Shown here: piece after piece, positions 42,814-52,838 of the stretch | Position numbering within the stretch: position 1 is the first letter of the stretch | Layout of the letters: the number at the start of each line of letters is the position of its first letter | Assembly (NCBI GenBank): GCA_023415825.1 | Contig: JAEZJF010000017.1 | Coordinates: 66,585-130,584, forward strand | Source of the DNA: Bacillota bacterium | GTDB taxonomy: Bacteria; Bacillota; Clostridia; DSM-8532 | Length of the DNA stretch: 64,000 nt | Direction: 5' to 3' | Made by a program: the position numbers and the translations under genes | Notes under the pieces: model-generated | The model's database searches: none | What the model was told of the DNA's origin: nothing | Seen by the model: the letters and a program-made list of their open reading frames with translations, nothing else

Positions 42814-45024
42814 TCAAATCACCTCCTCATACACTCTCAGCCAGATGTTAAAGGTGGTTTCACCCGGCTTTGTTTCTACATCAATATGACCTCCGACTTC
42901 CTCCACTATTCTTTTTGCAATGTCTAAACCGAGGCCGGTGCCCTCCCCTAATTTTTTAGTAGTAAAAAACGGTTCAAAAATTCTGTTGCGTATGGTCTCA
43001 GGGATGCCGGGACCCCTGTCGGTAATCGATACCTTCACATATTCCTGAATCCTAGCTATTCCTATGCTTAACTTCCCCTTATAATCCATAGCCTGCAAAG
43101 CGTTGTTAATAATATTTACCCAAACCTGATGCAATTTATCGGGGTAACATAAAACAGAAGGAACCGTCTGATAGTCTTTGATGATTTCCACACCGTACTT
43201 GGTTTGGTTATAGTAAAGGGTTAATACCATCTCAATATCGTTGATGACATCATGAGGAACCACCTGCCGGTTGGATTCCCGGTGAGAATAGGTCTTAAGT
43301 GCCCCAATAACCTTGGAGGCTTTTTCTGCAGAAATTCTGATCATGTGTGCTGATTTGTGCATTGTAATAATACTGTATGCCATTTTTACAGCATCTTTAA
43401 TTCCCGGCTGACGGATCAGGGCTAAAAAATCCTGGTCACTGGCTTCATACCCAATATCCACCAATAGCTCAATGACTTCATCCGATATTGTTAAATTGTT
43501 CTCCTCTACTATCTTATAATATCTTTTTCTGTTTTGGCGCCTGGTTGACGAATCTTGCGTGCTTTCGCCTGCTATACTCTGATCAATCAACTGATTATAT
43601 AAATCACTGCTTTCATCAGATGCTGTAGCCCGGAAATGAATGACCTGGTCAATCTCATTTTTTAAAACCTTTTCCAATGTACCACCCGCAGAATTAATTA
43701 CCCCCAAGGGTGTGTTGAGCTCATGGGCAATACCCGCTACAAGCTGACCCAGAACCGCCATTTTTTCCTGATTAACCAATTGTTGCTGAGCTTCTCTCAA
43801 ATCTTCTATGGCTGATTCCAATTCGCAATTGGCCTGTTCCAGCTCAACGGTACGCTCAGCCACCTTGTCCTCCAATTCATCATTAAGCTTTTTAATCTCA
43901 GCCTCAGCCTTCTTTCGGGCAGTAATATCCTGAATGACCACTATTTGCGCGGTAGGTTCTTCTTCTTCCAACCAAAGGGGCGAGACGGTCATCTCTACCC
44001 ATACCATTTGGCCATCCTTGCGAATATAGCGCTTCTCCATCAAAAACTCACGTATCTTTCCTTTATGAAGATCCTCGATTAAAGCCCGCTGCCTTGGAAG
44101 ATCCTCCTTGTGGGTGATGGTTTCATAGGATATTTCCATCATCTCTTCCATAGTATGACCCACTATGTCACAAAAACGCTGGTTAAGGAATGTGTAGCGG
44201 CCTGATTGCGCCGTGACCTGACCAACACCTACACCGGCCTGCTGGAAAATGGCCCTTAGCTGTGCCTCACTGGCTCTGGTCTGCTGCTGGGCGGCATCAA
44301 TATCCTGTAACATGTGCTCTAAATCCGAGGCCATGCTTTTAATTTCAGAAAAAGCTCTTCTGAAGCTGGCTGCTTCCATTTTCTTTTTGGCAAGGCTATG
44401 GGAAGATTTACCGGCTTCAATCATGCTCATTCGAATGGATTCAAGAGGTCTGACAAGGCGGATATAGCTTAGGAGAGTAAGGGCCGTTGCTATGAGCAGT
44501 ATAACAAAACCCATCTGGATAATTTCATCCTTGAGCTCCTGGAAAAATTGATTCCTGCTCTCCGTATGATCATACCAAAGAGTGGCATAGGCTATAATTT
44601 GAGTATGATCATTGAATTTGTAAATGGGAATAATACGACGCTCAATGTAAGGTCCTTCAGGGTTGATGCGGGATTCAAATACCTTTTCCCCATTCGTCAT
44701 GAGCTTGATGATGGTGCGCTCTATGGAACTGATCTGGACACATCGCAAATTTTTGTTCTTGAGCTCATTGGTGATAAGCTTTCTTAAAGTCTCGATATCA
44801 TAATTCCAGACAGCAGGCTCGAAAGCGCTTTGAACACGAATTTCCAGAGATTGCTTATACTGCTCAAGGGCAAATTTGCTTTCCTGAAGACTTTTATAGG
44901 TCCCAAAGATAATGCTGGGTATGTAGACTAAAAGGGCTATTAAGGATACCAGGCCAGACAGCCTGCCAGCCAAACCCAACTTTTTTATGGGATTGTCTTT
45001 CTTTTGCGCAACTGATGTCATCAA
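42814..45024 (-). CDS. membrane PAS sensor histidine kinase with an enlarged dimerisation domain
   Basis: A 736-residue kinase. Helices at about 22-42 and 171-190 bracket an extracytoplasmic sensor; then a HAMP-like linker, a PAS domain (250-372), a coiled coil (373-420), HisKA with His434 in AGIAHELNTPLG, and an HATPase domain (N box NIINNALQAM, DRGPGIPE, GEGTGLGLDIA). Between the two helices of HisKA lie some 110 extra residues (about 455-565). It overlaps the upstream binding-protein gene by 4 bases. Confidence 0.9.
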   Translation of the reverse strand: MMTSVAQKKDNPIKKLGLAGRLSGLVSLIALLVYIPSIIFGTYKSLQESKFALEQYKQSLEIRVQSAFEPAVWNYDIETLRKLITNELKNKNLRCVQISSIERTIIKLMTNGEKVFESRINPEGPYIERRIIPIYKFNDHTQIIAYATLWYDHTESRNQFFQELKDEIIQMGFVILLIATALTLLSYIRLVRPLESIRMSMIEAGKSSHSLAKKKMEAASFRRAFSEIKSMASDLEHMLQDIDAAQQQTRASEAQLRAIFQQAGVGVGQVTAQSGRYTFLNQRFCDIVGHTMEEMMEISYETITHKEDLPRQRALIEDLHKGKIREFLMEKRYIRKDGQMVWVEMTVSPLWLEEEEPTAQIVVIQDITARKKAEAEIKKLNDELEDKVAERTVELEQANCELESAIEDLREAQQQLVNQEKMAVLGQLVAGIAHELNTPLGVINSAGGTLEKVLKNEIDQVIHFRATASDESSDLYNQLIDQSIAGESTQDSSTRRQNRKRYYKIVEENNLTISDEVIELLVDIGYEASDQDFLALIRQPGIKDAVKMAYSIITMHKSAHMIRISAEKASKVIGALKTYSHRESNRQVVPHDVINDIEMVLTLYYNQTKYGVEIIKDYQTVPSVLCYPDKLHQVWVNIINNALQAMDYKGKLSIGIARIQEYVKVSITDRGPGIPETIRNRIFEPFFTTKKLGEGTGLGLDIAKRIVEEVGGHIDVETKPGETTFNIWLRVYEEVI

Positions 45025-45923
45025 AAATCACACATCCTCTTCGCTTCATCTTCCGGCAGGTATCGACTGTATATTTTAAAGAGCGTCCCATCATTTTTCA
45101 TTTCATTAATATGTTTCTTAATCCGTTCTGCATTTTCAGTTATGAAATATCTTTTACTTAAGGTGATGCACCTTATCAAGGATTCTCCCTCAGGCCAATC
45201 CATAATACTGACATCCTGAATATCAAGGGCATTGAAATAATACAAATAGCTGGAGGACATATCAAATGTGACCTGAATCCAGTCGTCCTTCAGCATTTTA
45301 TAAAGAGAATCCGAATCTCTTGCCTCAACAATCATCCGTTTTTTCTTAAGCTGTTCTATGAGCTTGTCGTAATTCTCTCCATAGGTATAGCCTCGAATAA
45401 TACCCACCTTTAGGTCCGTTCTTTCCAGCAGCTCATCCTGGGTGGATAATCCTACGCCTTCATGAATAAGTACATGATTCCTCTGTGAAAAGTAGGGGAT
45501 AAAGTATGAATAGCGCTCACTTTTAGGTGTAATGACGGTGGATACACTCATGGGCAGAGACCCTTCTTCAATCCTGGAGGTGATTCTTGCCCGGGGCATC
45601 ACTCGCTCATCGAAGGCTATGCCCATTCTTCTTGAAAGTTCCTCTATGATATCCTTATTAATACCTGTATCATCGCTCTCATTATAAAGATATCCACTAT
45701 TATAGTGGGCAACTGTAATAGCATTGTCTATATCGGCGAAAACCAGCCTATTGTAGTTATCCACCGAGGTTTCCAACTCATCTGGGTCCAATCCACCGAC
45801 AGCATCCTTGCCCAGAAACTGCTTGTTTAAAAACTGAGTCGCATAATGGATCCCCGATATAAGAAGACAGCTGCACACCAGAACAAGCATGATCCGTCTC
45901 ATTGCTTTTAATCCCTTCTTCAA
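45021..45923 (-). CDS. membrane-anchored extracytoplasmic substrate-binding protein (SBP family 3)
   Basis: A 300-residue protein with an N-terminal signal anchor (residues about 9-29) and a solute-binding fold of the amino-acid-binding type: AYLYNESDDTGINKDIIEEL-like start of domain 1, ERTDLKVGIIRGYTYGENYD in domain 2. There is no transporter gene nearby; it overlaps the histidine kinase gene by 4 bases, so it is more likely the ligand receptor of that kinase than part of a transporter. Confidence 0.82.
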   Translation of the reverse strand: MKKGLKAMRRIMLVLVCSCLLISGIHYATQFLNKQFLGKDAVGGLDPDELETSVDNYNRLVFADIDNAITVAHYNSGYLYNESDDTGINKDIIEELSRRMGIAFDERVMPRARITSRIEEGSLPMSVSTVITPKSERYSYFIPYFSQRNHVLIHEGVGLSTQDELLERTDLKVGIIRGYTYGENYDKLIEQLKKKRMIVEARDSDSLYKMLKDDWIQVTFDMSSSYLYYFNALDIQDVSIMDWPEGESLIRCITLSKRYFITENAERIKKHINEMKNDGTLFKIYSRYLPEDEAKRMCDF

Positions 45924-45927
45924 TCAC

Positions 45928-47100
45928 TTAAGAAAATAGGGGCAAAGTAAAGCTTACCGTTGTTCCCAGACCTTCCTCACTGAATATACTGACGCTTCCA
46001 CCATGTTTTTCAACTATCTTTTTTACTGTAGCCAGCCCAATTCCCGAACCCTCAAATTCACTCTGAGAATGCATGCGTTGAAAGATACCGAACAATTTGG
46101 TTGAATAGGCCATATTAAAACCCACACCATTATCTTTAAATGAGAATTGACATTGGTTTTGGGTTTTATGGCACGATACCCTGATAACGGCATTATTCTG
46201 ATATCTCGTGAATTTTATGGCATTGGACAAAATATTATAGAGGACTTGCTTAAGAAGTATGGCATCACCGCTAACCTGAGGAAGTGAATCCTCAATAACA
46301 AGCTCTACTTGCCTGTCTTCAACTGCAGTTATAATCTCTTGATAGGTCTGGGTAACTAATGCACCCATATCAACAGGTAAAAATTCCGGTTCGGTCTTTG
46401 TGGTTACCGCATACTGAAGTAGTTTTTCAATAAGCTCAACCATGCCAGAACAGACGCTTCTGATGTTTTTGAGCATACTTTTCACATCATCGTTGAGATG
46501 TGTATCATAGTCCTCCAGAATGAATTTTGAATAATAGTCGATGGAGCGCACGGGAGATTTTAAGTCGTGAGATACCGTGTAGGAAAATGACTCCAGTTCT
46601 TTAACCGCATCACTGAGCTGCTTGGTACGCATCTCTACCTTCTTCTCTAACTCTTCATTCATTTTCATGATCTGGGAGGTTTTCTCATCAAGCTGTTTTT
46701 GAGTGCGAAATTTATCTATGGCCTGATTGACGGTAAGCAGCAAATCTTCTCTGTCCCAGGGCTTTTGTATGTAACGGTATAATCCGGCATGGTTTATGGC
46801 ATATCGAATAGCTCCCACATCTGTATAGCCGGTAAGAAGGATTTTAAGCGCCTGAGGTTGGGTCTTGTTAAGCTCGGACAACAGGACCTCCCCTGTCATA
46901 CCGGGCATTCTTTGATCCGAAATGACAAGTAAAATCACATCTCCGCGCTTTAAAGATTCATCCGCAATCTGAAGGGCTTCCTCACTGCTTTGAGCTGTCT
47001 CAATAATGAAGTCGGAAGGAAGACCGCGCATCAGCTCCATTTTTAGAGCCTCAACAACCATTTCTTCGTCATCGACACACAGAATCTTTTCTCTGCCCAT
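45928..47100 (-). CDS. receiver-histidine kinase hybrid
   Basis: A 390-residue soluble protein. Residues 1-125 form a receiver (LCVDDEEMVVEALKMELM, Asp in LLVISDQRMPGMTGE, Lys in YIQKPWDREDLLL). A coiled coil follows (130-170), then HisKA with His in SYTVSHDLKSPVRSI and HATPase_c (LSNAIKFTRYQNNA, GSGIGLATVKKIVEKHGGS). First gene of the five-gene cluster. It may work as a cytosolic phosphorelay step, or tune the membrane kinase. Confidence 0.9.
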   Translation of the reverse strand: MGREKILCVDDEEMVVEALKMELMRGLPSDFIIETAQSSEEALQIADESLKRGDVILLVISDQRMPGMTGEVLLSELNKTQPQALKILLTGYTDVGAIRYAINHAGLYRYIQKPWDREDLLLTVNQAIDKFRTQKQLDEKTSQIMKMNEELEKKVEMRTKQLSDAVKELESFSYTVSHDLKSPVRSIDYYSKFILEDYDTHLNDDVKSMLKNIRSVCSGMVELIEKLLQYAVTTKTEPEFLPVDMGALVTQTYQEIITAVEDRQVELVIEDSLPQVSGDAILLKQVLYNILSNAIKFTRYQNNAVIRVSCHKTQNQCQFSFKDNGVGFNMAYSTKLFGIFQRMHSQSEFEGSGIGLATVKKIVEKHGGSVSIFSEEGLGTTVSFTLPLFS

Positions 47101-47290
47101 CTGGCCACCTGTAACAAAAATAATTTTATTCTATATTATACCCTAAATTTCACCAAATTCCCAGCAATTTCGAAGGGTATAATCTTCGAGATAAGCCTCG
47201 ATCCGTAAATAGAGGTACGCTTCTATTGAAACGCACCTCAAGCCACAAGCGGATTCCGGCTACTTTTATTGCTTATTTAATGCAGGTCCA

Positions 47291-48727
47291 TCAATACGCT
47301 CTTCCCCAGTAAACCATGTGCTTGGCTTCCTTACCGCAGCATACGCATTTCTCACTAATTTTCTCCTGCTCAAAGGGAATGCATCGTGCAGTGGCCGCCA
47401 TTCTCTCCTTAACAGTCTTTTCACATTCTCCATCACCGCACCACATGGCCTTGATAAAGCCCTGAGTATCATTGAGAATGGTTTCCATCTCGTCCAGGGT
47501 TTCAGCCTTGAAGGTCTTGGCCTCTCTTAGTGCCAACGCCTTGTTGTAGAGCGAGTTCTGGATTTCCTCAAGAAGCTCCGGAACTTTTGTTTCCAGTTCA
47601 TCCATGGAGACGAAGAGCTTCTCTCTATTTTCTCGCTTAACCAATACCACCTGGTTTTTTTGAATGTCCTTAGGTCCGACCTCCAGGCGAAGAGGCACAC
47701 CGCGCATCTCATGTTCCGAGAACTTCCAGCCGGGCATTTTATCGGAATCATCCACCTTAACCCGGCATACCTTTGAAAGTCTTTCCTTAAGCTCATAAGC
47801 CTTGTCCAGAACGCCTTCCACATGCTGTTGCACCGGAACAATGACCAATTGGATGGGCGCAACCTTTGGAGGCAGAACCAAACCGGAGTCATCCCCGTGA
47901 ACCATGATGATGGCACCGATTAAGCGGGTACTCATACCCCAGGAGGTTTGGTGGGCAAACTTGAGCTGATTATCCTTATCCAGGAACTGGATGCCAAAGG
48001 CTCTTGCAAAGCCGTCTCCAAAGTTATGGGACGTGCCGGACTGAAGGGCTTTTCCATCATGCATCAGGCTCTCGATGGTGTAGGTGGCTTTTGCCCCTGC
48101 AAACTTTTCCTTCTCAGTCTTTTGCCCCTTTATAACGGGAATGGCCAGAAACTCTTCACAGAAGGATGAGTAGACATTCAGCATACGAAGGGTTTCTTCC
48201 TGAGCATCCTCGGCTGAAGCGTGAACAGTATGACCTTCCTGCCATAGGAATTCCACAGAACGAAGGAAAGGCCGGGTTGTTTTTTCCCATCTTACCACCG
48301 AGCACCATTGGTTATAGAGCTTGGGCAGATCGCGATAGGATTGGACAATATCCTTATAATGGTCGCAGAAAAGGGTTTCAGAGGTCGGGCGTACGCACAG
48401 CCTTTCAGCCAGCTTCTCGCTGCCGCCATGGGTAACCCAGGCTACCTCAGGCGCAAAGCCCTCCACATGCTCCTTCTCCTTCTGTAAAAGGCTTTCAGGG
48501 ATGAACATGGGCATATAGACATTCTCGTGTCCCGTCTCCTTAAATCGCCCATCCAGCTCCTTCTGTATGAGCTCCCAAATGGCGTAGCCATAGGGTCTGA
48601 CGATCATACAGCCCTTAACGCTGGCATATTCCACCAGATCGGCTTTTTTCACAATGTCCGTATACCATTGGGGAAAGTCCTCGTTCATGGGTGTAATCGC
48701 TTCAACAAATTTCTTTTCCTGTGCCAT
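47291..48727 (-). CDS. proS: prolyl-tRNA synthetase, archaeal/eukaryal type
   Basis: A 478-residue class II synthetase: motif region VRPYGYAIWELIQKELD, motif 2 RWEKTTRPFLRSVEFLWQEGH, motif 3 part in HQTSWGMSTRLIGAIIMVHGD, and the C-terminal zinc-binding-like CVCCGKEAKHMVYWGRAY end. It lacks the bacterial editing insertion. It charges tRNA-Pro. Directly downstream of the bacterial-type gene with a 72-base gap, so one transcript may carry both. Confidence 0.93.
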   Translation of the reverse strand: MAQEKKFVEAITPMNEDFPQWYTDIVKKADLVEYASVKGCMIVRPYGYAIWELIQKELDGRFKETGHENVYMPMFIPESLLQKEKEHVEGFAPEVAWVTHGGSEKLAERLCVRPTSETLFCDHYKDIVQSYRDLPKLYNQWCSVVRWEKTTRPFLRSVEFLWQEGHTVHASAEDAQEETLRMLNVYSSFCEEFLAIPVIKGQKTEKEKFAGAKATYTIESLMHDGKALQSGTSHNFGDGFARAFGIQFLDKDNQLKFAHQTSWGMSTRLIGAIIMVHGDDSGLVLPPKVAPIQLVIVPVQQHVEGVLDKAYELKERLSKVCRVKVDDSDKMPGWKFSEHEMRGVPLRLEVGPKDIQKNQVVLVKRENREKLFVSMDELETKVPELLEEIQNSLYNKALALREAKTFKAETLDEMETILNDTQGFIKAMWCGDGECEKTVKERMAATARCIPFEQEKISEKCVCCGKEAKHMVYWGRAY

Positions 48728-48799
48728 AAAAAACCTCCGGTATATTTATTAGTCACTTGTATTAAGATTCAGAATCTGCTTTAGGTTCTCTCATTATCA

Positions 48800-50500
48800 T
48801 CAGCTCTCGCTATGGACCTGTGCCACAATCTTTTTTAGAGCTTCTTCAACACCTAATTCCTTCACTTCTTTAGACTTTCTTTGCTTAAATTCCACCAGAC
48901 CATCAGCTGCTTTTTTGCCGACAGTGATACGAATGGGAATACCCATTAAGTCCGCGTCTTTGAATTTCACACCGGCACGCTCATTCCTGTCGTCGAGAAT
49001 AACCTCAACCTTGGCTTTTAGAAGCTTATCATAGAGCCCTTCGGATGTCTTCATAACGACCTCATCCAGAACATTGACAGGAACGATGATAACATGATAG
49101 GGTGCCACTGCCATGGGCCAGATAATACCGTTTTCATCATGATTTTGCTCAATAATGGCCGCCATGGAGCGGTTCAATCCAATCCCGTAGCAACCCATGA
49201 TCATTGGCTTCTCATTTCCTTCCTCGTCCAGGTAATGACAGTCCAGTGCCTTTGTGTATTTGTCCCCCAGCTTGAAGATATGCCCCACTTCAATACCTCT
49301 GGTCATATTGAGCCTGTGCCCGCAGTGGGGACAAGGATCCTGCTCTGTAATACGCCGGATATCATGAACCTCTGCCTGAAAATCCCGTCCGGGATTGACA
49401 TTCTTAAAGTGATAGCCCGTTTCGTTGGCACCAACAATGAGATTTTTAGCTAAGGCCACCTCATGATCTGCTATGATTCGAACTTTTAAGCCTACAGGGC
49501 CTGCAAAGCCCACCTCAGCATGGGTTATGGCGCTGACACTTACGCTGTCGGCCATTTCCAGCTCCGAGCAGCCCAGTACATTAGCAAGCTTAACCTCATT
49601 GAGCTCCCTATCACCTCTTACCATAGCGGCCACCAAGGTATCATCAGCCTTGAAAATAAGGGTCTTGGCGAACTTATACGATTCGCAGCCTAAAAAAGCC
49701 GTAAGCTCATCAATGGTCCGGACATCGGGCGTGGCGATTTTTTCAACCGGCTTTTCCTCTTCTTCTGCAGTAAGGGACGGTGGCAAACAAGCCGCCTTCT
49801 CATCATTGGCAGAATAACCGCAGCAATCGCAATAAACGATGACTGCCTCCCCTATGTCGGAGGTTACCATAAACTCCTGGGAACCCGAGCCGCCCATGGC
49901 ACCCGAATCAGCCTCAACAACACGGTAATTCAGCTCCAGGCGGTCAAATATACGCCGATAGGCCTCTTCCATTTTCTTATAGGATATATCCAACCCGGCT
50001 TGATCCCGGTCAAAGCTGTAGGCATCCTTCATGACAAACTCACGGGAACGCATGACTCCAAACCGGGGGCGTCTTTCGTCCCGGTATTTGGTCTGAATCT
50101 GATATAAAGTAAGCGGCAGCCCGCGGTAGGAACGAACACTGCTTTTTACTGTCTCGGTAAAGATCTCCTCATGGGTGGGGCCCAGGCAGAAATCCCGGTG
50201 ATTGCGATCCTTAAGTCTGAACATCTCCGGGCCAAAGACCTCCCAGCGCCCTGAATCCCGGTAGCTTTCAGCAGGCAGCAGTGCTGACATCAAAAGCTCC
50301 TGAGCACCTGCCGCATCCATTTCCTCTCTAATGATCTTCTCAACCTTTTTAAAGGTGCGAAGCCCCAGTGGCAAAAAGGAATAAATCCCCGAAGCCAGCT
50401 TCCGCATCAGGCCCGCCCTCAGCATGAGCTGATGGCTCACGATCTCGGCCTCGGCAGGAACTTCTCTTAAAGTCGGTAAAAACATTCTGGTAAAACGCAT
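48800..50500 (-). CDS. proS: prolyl-tRNA synthetase, bacterial type with editing domain
   Basis: A 566-residue ProRS: FLPTLREVPAEAEIVSHQLM, motif 2 RDERRPRFGVMRSREFVMKDAY, an INS editing domain (residues about 225-385 with TFTLIFKADDTLVAAMVRGD-like core) that removes Ala-tRNA-Pro, then motif 3 GCYGIGLNRSMAAIIEQNHD and the anticodon-binding domain. Its leader is a proline T-box, so it is induced when uncharged tRNA-Pro accumulates. Confidence 0.94.
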   Translation of the reverse strand: MRFTRMFLPTLREVPAEAEIVSHQLMLRAGLMRKLASGIYSFLPLGLRTFKKVEKIIREEMDAAGAQELLMSALLPAESYRDSGRWEVFGPEMFRLKDRNHRDFCLGPTHEEIFTETVKSSVRSYRGLPLTLYQIQTKYRDERRPRFGVMRSREFVMKDAYSFDRDQAGLDISYKKMEEAYRRIFDRLELNYRVVEADSGAMGGSGSQEFMVTSDIGEAVIVYCDCCGYSANDEKAACLPPSLTAEEEEKPVEKIATPDVRTIDELTAFLGCESYKFAKTLIFKADDTLVAAMVRGDRELNEVKLANVLGCSELEMADSVSVSAITHAEVGFAGPVGLKVRIIADHEVALAKNLIVGANETGYHFKNVNPGRDFQAEVHDIRRITEQDPCPHCGHRLNMTRGIEVGHIFKLGDKYTKALDCHYLDEEGNEKPMIMGCYGIGLNRSMAAIIEQNHDENGIIWPMAVAPYHVIIVPVNVLDEVVMKTSEGLYDKLLKAKVEVILDDRNERAGVKFKDADLMGIPIRITVGKKAADGLVEFKQRKSKEVKELGVEEALKKIVAQVHSES

Positions 50501-50521
50501 TGCTCCACCTCTCTAAAAATA

Positions 50522-50745
50522 CAAAAAATCCGCCCCAAAACTGGGACGGATCAAAATTCCGCGGTACCACCCTTATTGGCTCTGTGTTTTATAGAGCCCG
50601 GCTTTACAAGTCTTTAACGGGACAAGCGTAAGCCTCATCGGCCTTAGGTCTCGGGGTTGGGACGAAGCTTTTTACCGGCGCGAAAACCTTTCACCAAGCG
50701 GCCTTCTCTCTTATTTGCCTCATTTTGCTCCATATTCCCGTCATC
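50522..50745 (-). promoter_or_regulatory. T-box leader, proline specific
   Basis: The minus strand carries the T-box AGGGTGGTACCGCGGA at 50573-50558, then a terminator hairpin (TCCGTCCCAG / CTGGGGCGGA-type stem) followed by TTTTTTG at 50550-50522. Further upstream the stem I part contains GGTGAAAGG and a specifier region CCC AACCCCGAG; by comparison with other leaders the specifier codon is CCC (50661-50659), proline. Uncharged tRNA-Pro should stabilise the antiterminator. Confidence 0.9.
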
Positions 50746-50770
50746 AACAACTATCCAATTGTTATCTCAC

Positions 50771-50800
50771 ATTATATTACACTGAAATTGAACCTGTCAA
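50771..50800 (-). promoter_or_regulatory. promoter of the T-box/proS operon
   Basis: TTGACA (50800-50795), 18 bases, TATAAT (50776-50771) on the minus strand, just upstream of the T-box leader. Confidence 0.75.
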
Positions 50801-50889
50801 CGCATGCACACTTAGCATCACCACTATTTGCGTTTATTGTTTAATATATCCATGCATGCTATACTTGTAGAGGTGAAAGGGTTGATGTT

Positions 50890-52716
50890 ATGAAGAAATC
50901 ATTGTATGGAGTTTATTTCATTTTGCTTTTCTCTCTTGTTATCGGTTGCTCGCGTTCATCTTCACCTTCTTCAATAAATCCTACACCTGTTGTTTCAGAG
51001 AATATAACATCACCCAAACCTTCTGACATACCAAAAGAGTCCTCCGCCATCATATCTCTTCCGGTTCCGGAAATCTCACTGGAGGTTTATCACACCAGAC
51101 TCTTATCTGAATACTTTTTTTCTCAGCCTCAAGCCTTAACTGATGAAAAAGTCGACATTATTGGATCCGGCTTTGGAATTAAAGTTGACTTTGGCGTTCC
51201 CATGGATGAAGACAGCTTAAGAAAGAATGTCAAATTGGAAGGCCCTCTCAACGACAGGTTCCAATTTATTTACCCTTATTCAGAGGAAAATAAGGGTTTT
51301 CTCATGTTAAATCTTCCTCAGGTTGAGCCAGGGGATGAATTTACATTGATCCTTTCAAAAGATCTCACAAGTAAAGACGGGATTCTTTTAGGTAATGATA
51401 TCAAGAAAACCATCCATATCAAAGCAGATGATACCCATATGGCCGTATATCTCAAGAATGTAAAAGAATACGAAGGCCTTGATGTTATGGAGATGGCAAA
51501 GGACTTCTGGAACAGCGATGACAAGCTGCACCTCACCACAATTCCTAAAACCTTTGAGCTTTCCTTTAGTCAACCTGTTGATGGAGCGGCTGTTCAAGCC
51601 TATATGGAATCTGAACTCCCTGAAAATCTCACACACAATTTTTCCTGGAAAGACAGCCAGCATTGTGAGCTTACACTCTCAGGCTTTATTCCGGATCAGG
51701 AGGTTTTGATCTCCTTCTATGAAGACCGTCCAGGCTTTGATAAATTCAATGTTGACACCCTCCGCTTTATTGCCGTTGAGCCTGTTGAGCTCTATGAATG
51801 GGATATTGCTACAGGCAGTAAAAAACTCATTAATACCTTTGAGGATATAGCCTATATGCCACTCAGGTGCAACAGCTACAACAATTATTTCTTTCAAGGA
51901 ATCTATGGTCGAGCCTATATTTACAATGCTCTGAAAGATCGGGTCTACCCATCTCATAAAAGTCATTTCGGTTTTTTGGGTGAAACGGAGTCCATCGCCT
52001 TTTTAGACGACAAGCATTTTATCGGGATGGAAAAGGGTACTTTGTTAAGTATAAATGCGGAGGACTTAAGCACCTTTGAGCTGTTTTCCTTAGAAAAAGA
52101 TAATTGGATTCAGGAAATTGCTCTATCCCCCGATCATACAATGGTGGCCTTTACCCAAACCAATATAGATGATCAGGGTAATGAACAGGCTCTCTTACAG
52201 GTACGCTCGTTAGATGGGAAAGCATTATATAAGATGGACAAACCTTTGAAACCACTATCAATGCACCCGATTATTGGGGTTATCAGGCTAAATTGGCTGA
52301 ACGGCGACACCCTTGTTTTCCTCGATGGTAAAAAGGTAATGGCCCTCTCTGTTAAAACAGGGGAATTAAAAGTTTTAGCAGACGAATGCTCGGATTTGCT
52401 GGCGGTTTATAACAATACCATGGTTCTTTATCGCTATGATAACAGGAATCAGGGACGTTTCTTTCTCTATAGGAATGGTGAAGAAAGCCTCATTAATCAC
52501 GCCGATGAAGAACATTTAAATCGATGTATTCTCGTAAATAGTGCTTTAGTTTACACTCCCTACAATAGTAACAGCCAAAAAGAAGAGATTATAGCCTTGG
52601 ATTTGGAAACAAAGAAGAAAAATGTTCTTACGCAGGGAGTTCTAGTGGGAACCTCCCCCGACCGAAATAAATTGTATTTTGTAAACCGATTTGAATATTT
52701 CGTCTATACTCCATAG
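50890..52716 (+). CDS. lipoprotein with Ig-like and beta-propeller-like regions
   Basis: A 608-residue lipoprotein, lipobox LVIGC (Cys about residue 20), followed by a Ser/Pro-rich linker. Residues about 85-270 contain two SbsA-like Ig domains (KVDFGVPMDEDSLRKNVKL, ELSFSQPVDGAAVQAYM). The rest forms a series of beta repeats (IAFLDDKHFIGMEKGTLLSI, MVAFTQTNIDD) like a DPPIV/WD propeller. Surface protein of unknown role. A TTGTTT-17-TATACT promoter with extended -10 lies about 25 bases before the GTGAAAGG site. Confidence 0.75.
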   Translation: MKKSLYGVYFILLFSLVIGCSRSSSPSSINPTPVVSENITSPKPSDIPKESSAIISLPVPEISLEVYHTRLLSEYFFSQPQALTDEKVDIIGSGFGIKVDFGVPMDEDSLRKNVKLEGPLNDRFQFIYPYSEENKGFLMLNLPQVEPGDEFTLILSKDLTSKDGILLGNDIKKTIHIKADDTHMAVYLKNVKEYEGLDVMEMAKDFWNSDDKLHLTTIPKTFELSFSQPVDGAAVQAYMESELPENLTHNFSWKDSQHCELTLSGFIPDQEVLISFYEDRPGFDKFNVDTLRFIAVEPVELYEWDIATGSKKLINTFEDIAYMPLRCNSYNNYFFQGIYGRAYIYNALKDRVYPSHKSHFGFLGETESIAFLDDKHFIGMEKGTLLSINAEDLSTFELFSLEKDNWIQEIALSPDHTMVAFTQTNIDDQGNEQALLQVRSLDGKALYKMDKPLKPLSMHPIIGVIRLNWLNGDTLVFLDGKKVMALSVKTGELKVLADECSDLLAVYNNTMVLYRYDNRNQGRFFLYRNGEESLINHADEEHLNRCILVNSALVYTPYNSNSQKEEIIALDLETKKKNVLTQGVLVGTSPDRNKLYFVNRFEYFVYTP

Positions 52717-52838
52717 ATGGATTTTACGGCTGTTCTGATAGGAGCAATTTTACAAGAAATAGTCTTGAAACATAGTAAAACACATTTCCCCCGGCTTCCA
52801 CATATTCTACCAATAGAATAATATTTGGGAGCGTTCTT

